In this document: in pieces, positions 52,871-61,748 of the stretch | How positions within the stretch are numbered: the stretch's first letter is position 1 | How the letters are laid out: every line of letters begins with the position of its first letter | Assembly: GCA_937895345.1 (NCBI GenBank) | Contig: CALAWP010000033.1 | Coordinates: 1 to 64,000 of the forward strand | Direction: 5' to 3' | Source: an uncultured Paenibacillus sp. | Lineage (GTDB): Bacteria > Bacillota > Bacilli > Paenibacillales > Paenibacillaceae | Length of the DNA: 64,000 bases | Notes under the pieces: model-generated | The model's database searches: none | The model's input: the letters and a program-made list of their open reading frames with translations, nothing else | What the model was told of the DNA's origin: nothing | Position numbers and translations under genes: made by a program

Positions 52871-53670
52871 ACGCCTACGTTTCGATTTGGAGGCTCCGGT
52901 TCATCAACGGCATGCAATACCGGGCGGCCGCGGCGGCGGGCATTGCGACGCAGCTGTTTTTCGGCTTTATTTTCATCATGATCTTCGCCGCCTTTTACCG
53001 CTTCAGCGATTCCGCCGCGCCGATGTCGCTGCATGAAGTCGTCACATACGTTTGGCTGCAGCAAATCTTTTTGTCGTTCATTATGTTATGGTTTCGCGAC
53101 AACGAGATATTTGCGCTGATAACAGGCGGAGGAATCGCGTACGAGCTGTGCCGGCCGGCGGAGCTGTATCCGTTCTGGTACTCGAAGCTGCTGGCGCAGC
53201 GGGTGTCGAGCGCCGTGCTTCGCTGCTTCCCGATCTTGGCGGTCGTCTTCGTGCTGCCCGAGCCGTATCGGATGGGAATCCCGCCTTCGTTCGGCGCGCT
53301 GCTGCTGTTTATCGCGTCGCTGCTGCTCGGCTTGCTTGTCATTGTGGCGATTTCGATGCTTATCTACATTTCCGTCTTTTGGACGATGTCGCCGACCGGC
53401 TCGCTCCTGATGGTATCGGTGGCCGGCGAATTTTTGGCGGGGGCGGTAGTGCCCGTGCCGCTTATGCCCGAATGGATGCAGCGGATTACCTATGCGCTTC
53501 CGTTTCGGTGGACGACCGATTTTCCGTTTCGGGTTTATTCGGGACATATTCCGCAGCATGAAGCGCTGTGGGGCATTCTGATCCAGCTGCTGTGGCTGGC
53601 GGCATTGATCGTTATCGGGCGGCTGCTGATGAAGCGTGCGCTTCGCAACGTTGTCGTACAGGGAGGTTGA
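52867..53670 (+). CDS. ABC-2 type permease (first)
   Basis: This 267-aa membrane protein has about six helices, with RFINGMQYRAAAAAGIATQL at the N-terminus and a final helix in ILIQLLWLAALIVIGRLLMK. It matches the COG4587-type permease usually found after a COG4586 ATPase. The start overlaps the ATPase stop (ATGA), implying coupled translation. The substrate is unknown; export of a lipid, peptide or drug is possible. Confidence 0.85.
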   Translation: MNAYVSIWRLRFINGMQYRAAAAAGIATQLFFGFIFIMIFAAFYRFSDSAAPMSLHEVVTYVWLQQIFLSFIMLWFRDNEIFALITGGGIAYELCRPAELYPFWYSKLLAQRVSSAVLRCFPILAVVFVLPEPYRMGIPPSFGALLLFIASLLLGLLVIVAISMLIYISVFWTMSPTGSLLMVSVAGEFLAGAVVPVPLMPEWMQRITYALPFRWTTDFPFRVYSGHIPQHEALWGILIQLLWLAALIVIGRLLMKRALRNVVVQGG

Positions 53671-53677
53671 ATTCGCT

Positions 53678-54457
53678 ATGGGTCTCTATTTTAAATATTT
53701 GTCGATTCATTTCCGGTCTCAGCTGCAATACCGGGCGTCGTTTCTGCTGCTTAGCGCCGGGCAGTTTTTTATTCCGTTTGCGGTGTTCGGCGGGTTGTAT
53801 TTCATGTTCGAGCGGTTCGGCGGCTTGCCGGGCTGGAACTTCTACGAGGCGGCGCTTTGCTTCGCGGTCATTCATATGTCGTTTTCGTTAAGCGAATGCT
53901 TTGCCCGCGGGTTCGACGCGTTCAGCAGTCTGGTGGCCGGCGGCGATTTCGACCGTCTGCTCGTCCGGCCGCGAAGCACGGTCGTGCAGGTGCTCGGCTC
54001 CAAATTCGAATTTACGAGGGTCGGAAGGCTTCTGCAAAGCCTGATCGTGCTGGTGTGGGCGCTAATGAATTTGCCGCAAGTGTGGACCTTGCCCAAAATG
54101 TCGCTGCTGCTGCTTATGGTCGTCAACGGCGTCCTTATTTTTACGGGCATCTTCATGCTCGCCGCCACGTTTTGCTTCTGGACGATCCAGGCGATCGAGG
54201 TCGCGAACATTTTTACGGACGGCGGGCGCGAGATGGCGCAATATCCGCTGAACATATACGAGAAATGGGTGACGCGCTTCTTTACGTTCATTATCCCGTT
54301 CGGATGCGTGAGCTACTTGCCGCTCATGTATTTATTGGACAAAAAGGAAGGGAGTCCGCTGCTCTGGCTGACGCCGATGGCGGGCGCGCTGTTCGTGCTT
54401 CCGTGCCTGCTCGTCTGGAGCTTCGGCGTAAGGCATTACCGCTCTACGGGCTCCTGA
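53678..54457 (+). CDS. ABC-2 type permease (second)
   Basis: This 259-aa membrane protein is the second permease of the cluster (COG3694 type), with about six helices and the typical early segment YFKYLSIHFRSQLQYRASFL. FTFIIPFGCVSYLPLMYLL near residue 205 is a family-like stretch. GGGAGGTTG precedes the ATG at 53678; an ATG earlier in frame lacks a ribosome site. The gap to the first permease is 7 bp. Confidence 0.85.
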   Translation: MGLYFKYLSIHFRSQLQYRASFLLLSAGQFFIPFAVFGGLYFMFERFGGLPGWNFYEAALCFAVIHMSFSLSECFARGFDAFSSLVAGGDFDRLLVRPRSTVVQVLGSKFEFTRVGRLLQSLIVLVWALMNLPQVWTLPKMSLLLLMVVNGVLIFTGIFMLAATFCFWTIQAIEVANIFTDGGREMAQYPLNIYEKWVTRFFTFIIPFGCVSYLPLMYLLDKKEGSPLLWLTPMAGALFVLPCLLVWSFGVRHYRSTGS

Positions 54458-54535
54458 TGGAGCGTAAAAAGGCGGACATCAGCTTTTTGTAATAGGGCTA
54501 TAAATAGTTCTTATAAACGATTTCCATGAAGTGGG

Positions 54536-54564
54536 TTGTATAAATATTATATAAGTTGTATAGT
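54536..54564 (+). promoter_or_regulatory. Promoter of the B12 riboswitch-metE unit
   Basis: TTGTAT (54536-54541) and TATAGT (54559-54564) with a 17-bp spacer, about 40 bp before the riboswitch. Confidence 0.7.
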
Positions 54565-54604
54565 TATTCATGTCGCAGACGCCGCCGGGCGATGCGGCGA
54601 CAAC

Positions 54605-54806
54605 CGAATACGTGGAAGCAGGTGCTCTTGCCGATCGGCTTGAGCTTAAAAGGGAAGTCCGGTGCAAAGCCGGCGCGGTCCCGCCACTGTAACAGAGTAG
54701 CCGCAGCAACGCGCATTGGCACGAACGCCAATCAGCCACTGGCCGTTAACGCCGGGAAGGCATGCTGACGACGATGATCCTGGAGCCAGGAGACCTGCCT
54801 GCTTGA
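54605..54806 (+). promoter_or_regulatory. Cobalamin (B12) riboswitch
   Basis: Core features are in order: GCAGGTGCTC (P1 region), AAAAGGGAAGTCCGGTGCAA, GGTCCCGCCACTGTAA (the conserved B12 box), the variable arm, and GCCAGGAGACCTGCC closing P1. It precedes a terminator and metE, so binding of adenosylcobalamin should switch off the B12-independent methionine synthase. Confidence 0.95.
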
Positions 54807-54876
54807 ACGACACTGCTTTTACCTACGGGAGATAGGGAGGTGTTAAAGAATCGATCCGCGATTTTGTGCTGTCGCC

Positions 54877-54920
54877 GGGCGTCTTTACCATGGCTTCTTA
54901 ACGGTAGGGACGCCCTTTTT
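54877..54920 (+). terminator. Terminator controlled by the B12 riboswitch
   Basis: GGGCGTC-ACC pairs with GGT-GACGCCC across a mid-size loop and is followed by five T's, 63 bp before metE. Confidence 0.8.
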
Positions 54921-54982
54921 GCACATATGCGCTTGACTGTAAGGCTGTAACGATTATGGAGATTACGGGAGGAATACGAAGC

Positions 54983-57280
54983 ATGGAAACATTGGTTAGC
55001 AGCACGCTCGGATATCCGCGCATCGGGAAAAACCGGGAATGGAAAAAAGCGTTGGAAAGCTATTGGAAAGGCGGCTTGACGGAAGAGCAATTCGAGGCGG
55101 CGCTTGAGGAAATCCGGCTCGGGAATTTGAAGGCGCAGCTGGGCAAAGGGATCGAACATATTCCGGTGAACGATTTTACGTTGTACGACAGCATGCTGGA
55201 TACGGCGACGATGTTCGGCGTTGTGCCGAAACGGTTCGATTACGAGGGCGGGCCGGTGCCGACGGCGACGTATTATGCGATGGCTCGGGGTACGCAAGGC
55301 GCCCAGGCTTGCGAGATGACCAAATGGTTTAATACGAATTATCATTACATCGTACCGGAGCTGCAGGACGCAAAGCCGGCATTGACGCAAAACCGTCCTC
55401 TCGTGGCTTATGTGGAAGCGAAAGAAAAGCTGGGCATCGAGACGAAGCCGGTCATCATCGGGCCGCTTACGTTTCTGAAGCTGTCCAAAGGTTATGCCGC
55501 CGCCGATCTGCCGAAGCTGGCGGAGCAGTTCGTTCCGCTGTATGCGCAGGTGCTGGCGGAGCTGCAGGAAGCGGGCGCAGCCTGGGTGCAGATCGACGAG
55601 CCGATTCTCGCCGTCTCGGCGACCGACGAAGAAACGGAGCTGCTGTCGTCGATTTATGCGAGCCTGCATGCGGCGGCGCCTAAGCTGAATATTATGCTGC
55701 AAACGTATTTCGAAGCGGTCGAGCGTTACGAGACGGTCGCGAAGCTGCCTGTTCAGGGCATCGGCCTCGATCTGGTCCACGGGCTGGAAGGCAACCTGCA
55801 GTCGTTGGAGCGGTTCGGATTTCCGCAGGACAAGATCGCCGGCATCGGCCTCATCGACGGACGCAATATATGGCTGTCGGACTACAAGGACAAGCTGAAG
55901 CTGATCGACCGGCTGAGCGCCTGGATTCCGAAGGAGCGGATGTGGCTCCAGACGTCCTGCAGCCTGCTGCACGTGCCCGTTTCAGCCGTGGGGGAAACAA
56001 AGCTGCCAGAGGAGCTGCGAGAAGCGCTGTCGTTTGCGGAGGAAAAGCTGGAGGAGCTCGCGTTTCTGAGCCGGGCCGCCGCGGGTACGAACGCGGAGTC
56101 GGAGCCGGTTCGCCGGACGCTGCAAGACAACGCCGGACGGCTGAGCCGGCTGGCGCAGTCGGAGGCGCGCAACCGGAAGGCGGCCGACGCCGAGGCTGTC
56201 GCGGCTCAGCCTTCCGCGAGGAAATCGCCGTTCGCGCAGCGGCAGCGGCTGCAAGCCGAGAAGTGGAAGCTGCCGTTTCTGCCGACGACGACGATCGGAA
56301 GCTTTCCGCAAACGGCGGACGTGCGCGCGGCCCGTCTCAAGTGGAGAAAGCGGGAGCTGAGCGACGAAGCCTACACGGCCTTTATTCAGGATAAAATCAA
56401 GGAATGGGTGCGCATCCAGGAGGAAATCGGCATCGACGTGCTCGTGCACGGCGAATTCGAGCGCACCGACATGGTCGAGTTTTTCGGCGAGAAGCTGGAC
56501 GGGTTCGCCTTTACGGCGAACGGCTGGGTGCAGTCGTACGGCTCGCGCTGCGTCAAGCCGCCGATCATTTACGGAGATGTCGTCTTCACGGAGCCGATGA
56601 CCGTTGCCGAAAGCGTCTATGCCCAGTCGTTGACTTCAAAGCCGATGAAAGGGATGCTGACGGGGCCGATCACGATACTGAACTGGTCGTTCCCGCGCGC
56701 CGACTTGACCAGGGAGCAGGTCGCTTACCAGATCGCGCTGGCGCTGGCGCAAGAAGTGAAAGCGCTGGAGAGCGCGGGCATCGAGATGATTCAGGTCGAC
56801 GAGCCGGCGCTGCGCGAAGGACTGCCGCTTAAGCGCCGCGACTGGGACGCTTATCTGGAGTGGGGCGTCCGGGCTTTCCGGCTGGCCACGTCCGACGTCC
56901 GCGATACGACCCAAATCCATACGCATATGTGCTATTGCGAATTTCACGACATTATCGGTTCGATACTGGCGCTGGACGCGGACGTCATTTCGATTGAAAC
57001 GTCGCGGAGCCACGGGGAGCTGATCGGAAGCTTCGAGGAGCATACGTACGATCAAGGCATCGGCCTTGGCGTATACGACATTCACAGTCCCCGCGTGCCG
57101 TCCGTCGAGGAGATGACCGCCATGATCGAGAGAGCGCTCCAAGTGCTGGATCCCGCCTTGTTCTGGATTAATCCGGACTGCGGGCTGAAGACGAGAGGGA
57201 CGGAGGAGACGGTCGCCTCGCTGCGCCATATGATGGAAGCGACGCGCCGGGTGAGGGAGAGCCGGACCGTCACTTCCTAG
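54983..57280 (+). CDS. metE: Cobalamin-independent methionine synthase
   Basis: This 765-aa enzyme transfers methyl from methyltetrahydrofolate polyglutamate to homocysteine. It is a double barrel: the N-terminal half starts STLGYPRIGKNREWKKALE and the catalytic half contains TTTIGSFPQT and the zinc ligands H651/C653 in THMCYCEF and C733 in NPDCGLKTRG. The linker (about 380-415) is Ala/Arg-rich and longer than usual. The ATG at 54983 follows GGGAGGA; an ATG nine codons earlier overlaps that site. It is controlled by the B12 riboswitch. Confidence 0.95.
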   Translation: METLVSSTLGYPRIGKNREWKKALESYWKGGLTEEQFEAALEEIRLGNLKAQLGKGIEHIPVNDFTLYDSMLDTATMFGVVPKRFDYEGGPVPTATYYAMARGTQGAQACEMTKWFNTNYHYIVPELQDAKPALTQNRPLVAYVEAKEKLGIETKPVIIGPLTFLKLSKGYAAADLPKLAEQFVPLYAQVLAELQEAGAAWVQIDEPILAVSATDEETELLSSIYASLHAAAPKLNIMLQTYFEAVERYETVAKLPVQGIGLDLVHGLEGNLQSLERFGFPQDKIAGIGLIDGRNIWLSDYKDKLKLIDRLSAWIPKERMWLQTSCSLLHVPVSAVGETKLPEELREALSFAEEKLEELAFLSRAAAGTNAESEPVRRTLQDNAGRLSRLAQSEARNRKAADAEAVAAQPSARKSPFAQRQRLQAEKWKLPFLPTTTIGSFPQTADVRAARLKWRKRELSDEAYTAFIQDKIKEWVRIQEEIGIDVLVHGEFERTDMVEFFGEKLDGFAFTANGWVQSYGSRCVKPPIIYGDVVFTEPMTVAESVYAQSLTSKPMKGMLTGPITILNWSFPRADLTREQVAYQIALALAQEVKALESAGIEMIQVDEPALREGLPLKRRDWDAYLEWGVRAFRLATSDVRDTTQIHTHMCYCEFHDIIGSILALDADVISIETSRSHGELIGSFEEHTYDQGIGLGVYDIHSPRVPSVEEMTAMIERALQVLDPALFWINPDCGLKTRGTEETVASLRHMMEATRRVRESRTVTS

Positions 57281-57295
57281 TACGGACCAACAGCA

Positions 57296-57334
57296 ATAAG
57301 CCCGCTCGCTTCTGCTTGGAAGCGGCGGGCTTAT
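57296..57334. terminator. Hairpin after metE
   Basis: ATAAGCCCGC-CGCTTC pairs with GAAGCG-CGGGCTTAT around TGCTTG. The T-run is short (TTATCG). Confidence 0.65.
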
Positions 57335-57366
57335 CGCTTGCCTGCTCATCAGGAAAGTTTGGCCGT

Positions 57367-57822
57367 TTATTCGATTGACAGATACGCCGCCGCGCGCTGC
57401 TGCAGCACCGATTCCTCCGACAGGCGTCCGGCAGCCGGAGGCGGGCCTTCGACGACTTTCAAAGCGCCGATTGCCGATGCAAAAAGCCGGTAAGGCCGGG
57501 GATCCCGGCGGAAGGCTTCGGCTCCGGACGACGGTCCGGCGGCCAATCCCGTCAGTCGTTCGTTTAACGAGGCCAACGAAAACGTGCCGATAAATGGCTG
57601 CAACGACAACCTCCATTGTTCCAAATCGAGAGGAGAATCGTGCTCGCCGGCAAATAGCTCGCTCCAGCCGTAGCCCTGATCGGCGGTCGTTCGGAGGCAA
57701 ATGCGGTATCCGGCGGCGTCGACCGCCAAGGCGGGAATCAAGAACACTTCGATGCGGCTGACGGTCAATTGCTGAGGCTGATCTGCAGGGTAAGGAAAAT
57801 CGTTGACGGATAATGAAAGCAT
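57367..57822 (-). CDS. Hypothetical protein resembling an enolase-superfamily N-terminal cap
   Basis: This 151-aa soluble protein is not firmly recognised. Residues 19-80 (QLTVSRIEVFLIPALAVDAA, then GYGWSELFAGEHDSP) resemble the N-terminal capping domain of mandelate racemase/muconate cycloisomerase enzymes, but the catalytic barrel is absent; the rest is Ala/Pro-rich. It could be a decayed or re-used domain, or an unrelated fold. GGAGAGAG lies upstream of the ATG at 57822. It is convergent with metE. Confidence 0.6.
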   Translation of the reverse strand: MLSLSVNDFPYPADQPQQLTVSRIEVFLIPALAVDAAGYRICLRTTADQGYGWSELFAGEHDSPLDLEQWRLSLQPFIGTFSLASLNERLTGLAAGPSSGAEAFRRDPRPYRLFASAIGALKVVEGPPPAAGRLSEESVLQQRAAAYLSIE

Positions 57823-58079
57823 ATTGCTCTCTCCTTTCCGCTTACGAGGTTAGCTGTCGGATTCGGGCCAGAGAGAAGGCCCTACCGGGGCATGCCCCGG
57901 ATTCACCCCTTGCGGCCGGCATAACGCTTGCCGCGATTGGTTCCCCCGCTTTTTCAATGACGAGCATCGAAAAATTAAGCGATGATGTTTACATAATATT
58001 TTACTCCTAAGCTATCCGTTTGTAAATCCATTGTTGCCGCCGAGCTTTCGCAGCCCGTCCTCGAATTGCCATTTAGCCT

Positions 58080-58108
58080 TTGCGTTCCTATCTCTTTTCA
58101 AGTATGAT
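58080..58108 (+). promoter_or_regulatory. Promoter of the aldolase gene
   Basis: TTGCGT (58080-58085) and TATGAT (58103-58108) with a 17-bp spacer. The rest of the 57823-58155 gap shows no gene; it has an imperfect GGGGCATGCCCC palindrome near 57889. Confidence 0.6.
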
Positions 58109-58155
58109 GGTAGTTAAAAAATAAGAACTCATGTTCATTCAAAGGAGCAACAGCC

Positions 58156-59115
58156 ATGCATTCGAAAACCAGCCACTGCAAAATCGTCGATTGTACCATT
58201 CGCGACGGCGGACTCGTCAACAATTGGGATTTCAGCGTCGAGTTCGTGCAGCATTTGTACAACTGCCTGAATGAAGCTGGCGTCGATTATATGGAAATCG
58301 GCTACAAAAATTCGCCCAAGCTGCTGAAAGGCGCGGACAGCGCAGGACCGTGGCGGTTTCTGAACGACGATTTTCTGAAAAAAGTGATCCCGAACAAAGG
58401 CCGTACGAAGCTGTCGGCGCTTGTGGACATCGGTCGGGTCGATGAGAACGACATCTTGCCGCGCAGCGAAAGTCTGCTCGATCTGATCCGCGTCGCCTGT
58501 TATATTCAGGATGTCGACAAAGCGCTTGAGCTGGTCCAGGTTTTCCACGACCGCGGCTACGAGACGACGCTGAATATTATGGCGCTGTCGAACGTTATGG
58601 AAAATCAGCTCGTCGAAGCGTTCAAGCAAATTAACGATAGCGTCGTCGACGTCGTCTACATCGTCGATTCTTACGGAAGCCTGAAGCCGGACGACGTCGG
58701 TTACCTGGTGGACAAATTCCAGCAGCATCTGCCGAACAAGCGTCTGGGCGTGCATGCTCACAACAATTTGCAGCTGGCGTTCGCCAACACGCTGCTGGCC
58801 GCCGGCAAAGGCGTCGAGCTGCTGGACTCTTCCGTCTACGGCATGGGCCGCGCCGCGGGCAACTGCAACACGGAGCTGCTTGTTTCCGAGCTGCAAAATA
58901 CGAAATACAACGTCCGTCCGGTGCTGGACATGATCGAGAAGTACATGATTCCGCTCCGCGAGAAGGAAGAGTGGGGCTACATCATTCCTTACATGATTAC
59001 CGGAATTTTGGATGAGCACCCGCGTTCGGCGATGGCGCTTCGCGCCACGGCGGACAAGGACAAGGCCGTCGAATTTTACGACCGTCTGACGACGCCGGAA
59101 ACGGCCAACAAATAA
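58156..59115 (+). CDS. DRE-TIM aldolase-like protein (HMGL/4-hydroxy-2-oxovalerate aldolase type)
   Basis: This 319-aa TIM-barrel protein begins with the metal-binding pattern VDCTIRDGGLVNNWDF (11-26, the DRE-type loop) and has VHAHNNLQLAFANTLLAAGKG, with the two metal His, in the C-terminal half, followed by GMGRAAGNCNTELL. These are hallmarks of aldolases that cleave 4-hydroxy-2-oxoacids and of HMG-CoA lyase relatives. The C-terminal extension typical of valerate aldolases is short, so the substrate is open. AAAGGAGC precedes the ATG. Stands alone. Confidence 0.82.
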   Translation: MHSKTSHCKIVDCTIRDGGLVNNWDFSVEFVQHLYNCLNEAGVDYMEIGYKNSPKLLKGADSAGPWRFLNDDFLKKVIPNKGRTKLSALVDIGRVDENDILPRSESLLDLIRVACYIQDVDKALELVQVFHDRGYETTLNIMALSNVMENQLVEAFKQINDSVVDVVYIVDSYGSLKPDDVGYLVDKFQQHLPNKRLGVHAHNNLQLAFANTLLAAGKGVELLDSSVYGMGRAAGNCNTELLVSELQNTKYNVRPVLDMIEKYMIPLREKEEWGYIIPYMITGILDEHPRSAMALRATADKDKAVEFYDRLTTPETANK

Positions 59116-59150
59116 TAGCTGCGCACGGTTCGGCGTACGGCCGGGCTGGC

Positions 59151-59290
59151 ATTTCGGTCCGATCGTGCTGCGGCGTGTGTTCGGACCGGTTGTGCGACAG
59201 CACGTTATCGGTCCGGTTGTGCGGACGCGTTATCGGTCCGGTCGTGCGGCGGTGCGTATTCGGTCCGGTCGTGCGGCGGAGCGTAATCGG
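59151..59290. repeat. About five 27-bp tandem repeats
   Basis: Units of about 25-27 bp share TATCGGTCCGGTYGTGCGGC with small differences. They lie just past the aldolase gene. No ribosome site or coding sign; function unknown. Confidence 0.75.
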
Positions 59291-59324
59291 CGTATTTGAT
59301 CCGGACAGGCTGTTGCGCGACTGG

Positions 59325-59520
59325 CATCCTAACGAACCTTAGAATCACTAATGGTTTGTTTTAGCCGCTATTCAAATTGTAACGAATCGTAATCGCGTTA
59401 TTTAGTCGAATTAAGCCCCCAACAGGGCGTTTCGAACAAAATAAGGCTGCTGCGGTTCGTTACATTTTTTTTGGCGGCTTTTTTGCCCGAATAAGAACGT
59501 ACGGATTCGTTAGAGTAAGC
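59325..59520. repeat. Interspersed ATTCGTTAC-type elements, locus 3
   Basis: GCTATTCAAATTGTAACGAA near 59366, followed by CGTTATTTAGTCGAAT, is nearly the same as the copy near 15090 (locus 1). CGGTTCGTTACA and GGATTCGTTAG motifs follow in opposite orientation near 59455 and 59500. Confidence 0.75.
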
Positions 59521-59664
59521 GGCGGAGCGGACCGAAGTCGGGAATGAGTTTAATGGACAGGAATGGGCGAGAATGGGCGATAGCAGAAGCTAGAATGGAG
59601 ACTAACGGCTGAGAGACGGCAGCGGTCTGGCCCGCGGATTGCTTTGGATGATGCGGGCCAGCAA

Positions 59665-59703
59665 AAAAAACGGTCCGGCCTTTGACAGGCCGGACCGTTT
59701 GGC
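59665..59703. terminator. Strong hairpin in the 59-60 kb gap
   Basis: AAACGGTCCGGCCT pairs with AGGCCGGACCGTTT around TTGAC, preceded by an A-run. On the minus strand the A-run becomes a T-run, so it would end transcription from the genes at 59872 and beyond. Confidence 0.8.
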
Positions 59704-59719
59704 GTTTGCCGATGAATCA

Positions 59720-59871
59720 GGGTTGCCAGACCGGCAACTCGCTCGCATTCGCCGGGGCGTCGTATTGACTGATCGGCAATCCAAGTTCGCCGAGTATAGC
59801 CCGACCGGCAACCCGTTCGCCGGGCCGTCGGGTTGCCCAATCGGCAGCCCGAGTGCGCCGGTGCGCACCGG
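59720..59871. repeat. Degenerate GACCGGCAAC repeats
   Basis: Four irregular units, each starting near GATCGGCAAYCC or GACCGGCAACYCGYTCGC, lie between the terminator and the small gene at 59872. Low sequence identity; probably an old tandem repeat or a fragment of a lost gene. Confidence 0.5.
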
Positions 59872-60183
59872 TTACCCGAACTTCAGCTCGCCCTCGCCGC
59901 GAATGGCGGCCGCCTGGTGGCGTTCGTTCGGATGAAAAAATCCCGATCCGCGAAACGTTTTGCCGTCCGCATCCGCCGCCCTTACGTCCACCCGGATGTT
60001 TTCGCTCCGGCCGAACCAGCCGAGCAGCTCCGCGTCGGTTATGCCGTCGATGTCGATATACCAGGAGCGGTCTCCGTAATCGGTAATCAACACAAGCTCC
60101 GCCCGGCCGAACGCCAATACGCGGGACGGCTGCAGCTCGCTGCCGATGGCGATCGAAGCGAGCGGATAGGTTTCCATCTCCAA
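59872..60183 (-). CDS. Hypothetical protein (103 aa)
   Basis: Unrecognised family. The TTG at 60183 follows GGAGG by 9 nt; an ATG at 60177 is an alternative. The protein is an acidic beta-rich stretch (ASIAIGSELQPSRVLAFGRA, ELVLITDYGDRSWYIDIDGI) with an ASP/ARG-rich C-terminal half ending in FFHPNERHQAAAIRGEGELK. No signal peptide or membrane helix. It lies 36 bp downstream of glutamate dehydrogenase on the same strand and may be cotranscribed. Confidence 0.6.
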   Translation of the reverse strand: MEMETYPLASIAIGSELQPSRVLAFGRAELVLITDYGDRSWYIDIDGITDAELLGWFGRSENIRVDVRAADADGKTFRGSGFFHPNERHQAAAIRGEGELKFG

Positions 60184-60219
60184 AAGCTAATGCCTCCTTC
60201 AAGTTGCGCGAATCCGAAT

Positions 60220-61596
60220 CTAGAACAGCTTGCCTTGCCGGTACAGGACGGAAGACAGCTTCATGACCGCATGCACGTAACAATTTTGCCTGAGCGGCAG
60301 CGGATCGGAGAAATAAGCGGGCAGTATGCTCAGCATCGTTTTTTGCATTTTGGCATACAGCAGCTTGTACACTTCCTCCTCCGTATAAAATTGCGTCTCG
60401 CGCCCTTGCAGCCACTCGAAATAGGATACGATAACGCCGCCGGCATTGGCAAGAATGTCCGGTATAATCACGGTGCCTGTGCCGGCCAGGAAGGCGTCCG
60501 CCTCACCGTCGATCGGAGCGTTGGCGCCTTCCACGATGATCCGGGCGCGCACGCGGTCCACGTTGTCCTTGCGAATCTGGTCCTGCAGAGCCGCCAGAAT
60601 CAGCACGTCCGCGTCAAGGTAAAGCACGTCTTCCCTGCCGAGAATGCTGGCTTTCACGCCGCAAGCCGCCAGCTCCTCTTCGGAAACGGGAAGGTCGCCC
60701 CGATGCGACGCCGCAAATTCGATCAGCGCCGGGATAGACAAGCCTTCCTCGTTGTAAAGCGTCACGTTTCGGTCGCTGACGGCCACGATCCGGTTTTGCA
60801 AATGGGAGCATTTGTACGCTTCCAGCGCCGCGACGGAGCCGACGTTGCCGAAGCCCTGCACCGCGATCGAGAGAGGGCGTCCGGCATGCTCCACGGCAGT
60901 GCGGGCAAAGGCGTTCGAGCTGCCTTCGAGCCATCCTTTGTTTGCGTTAGCGAAATCGTGAAGCAAATAGCGCAGCGTGAAATATACGCCCTTGCCGGTC
61001 GCTTCCCTGCGGCCGAGGGAGCCGCCGCTAATGATGCTCTTGCCGGTAAAGCTGCCGAGGTATGGGCTGCCCGGATGAATGCTCTTGTATTCCGCCATCA
61101 TCCAGTCCATTTCTCTTTCGCCCGTGCCCATGTCGGGGGCGGGGATGTCCTTGTCCGGACCGAGCACGTCGCTGAAGTATTGCACGTATTTTTTGCATAT
61201 TTGATACAGCTCGCGCTCGGAATAATGGCGGGGATTGACGACTACGCCGCCTTTGCCTCCGCCGAACGGAACTTCGTGCAGCGCATTTTTGAGCGTCATG
61301 AGCGCGGCGAGATTGGTCACTTCTTCTTCGTTCACCGATTCGTGAAACCGGATGCCGCCCTTGTAAGGTCCGAGCGCGTCGTTGTGCTGGATGCGATAGG
61401 CGGGGATGCGGACGACGGTCCCGTTGTCGAGCGCGATGCGCAAGAACGCCTTATGGATTTTGTTCGGCGTGGACAGCAGCGCCGCCAGCGATTGGAACGC
61501 CTGCTCGCGGCGGTCCGTAAGCTGCGGCAGAAATGAGGTGTCTTCCATCAAGGTGCTCAATGATTGCTGTACGATTGCTGACGTTTGACTGGCCAT
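60220..61596 (-). CDS. gdhA: Glutamate dehydrogenase (Glu/Leu/Phe/Val family)
   Basis: This 458-aa enzyme interconverts glutamate and 2-oxoglutarate plus ammonia. Marks are the substrate-binding GPYKGGIRFHESVNEEEVT, catalytic PFGGGKGGV, and the nucleotide-binding VQGFGNVGS in the Rossmann half. GREDVLYLDADVLILAALQD follows as in RocG/GudB-type proteins, but the late C-terminal part departs from them and the length exceeds the usual 424-430. The ATG at 61596 follows AAGGAGG; an ATG eight codons earlier overlaps it. The assignment to anabolic or catabolic use is open. Confidence 0.9.
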   Translation of the reverse strand: MASQTSAIVQQSLSTLMEDTSFLPQLTDRREQAFQSLAALLSTPNKIHKAFLRIALDNGTVVRIPAYRIQHNDALGPYKGGIRFHESVNEEEVTNLAALMTLKNALHEVPFGGGKGGVVVNPRHYSERELYQICKKYVQYFSDVLGPDKDIPAPDMGTGEREMDWMMAEYKSIHPGSPYLGSFTGKSIISGGSLGRREATGKGVYFTLRYLLHDFANANKGWLEGSSNAFARTAVEHAGRPLSIAVQGFGNVGSVAALEAYKCSHLQNRIVAVSDRNVTLYNEEGLSIPALIEFAASHRGDLPVSEEELAACGVKASILGREDVLYLDADVLILAALQDQIRKDNVDRVRARIIVEGANAPIDGEADAFLAGTGTVIIPDILANAGGVIVSYFEWLQGRETQFYTEEEVYKLLYAKMQKTMLSILPAYFSDPLPLRQNCYVHAVMKLSSVLYRQGKLF

Positions 61597-61748
61597 GCTG
61601 TACATCCTCCTTGTACGCAAGCGGAAGGCGCCTGCATTATGAAATATAGTTGGCTTGCCTCGTTAAATTGTACCATATATTGCCGCGAGGGTTAAAACCG
61701 ATCATAATAGTAGACGACCGAAATCGGGACAAAAGAGAGGTTGGCGCC

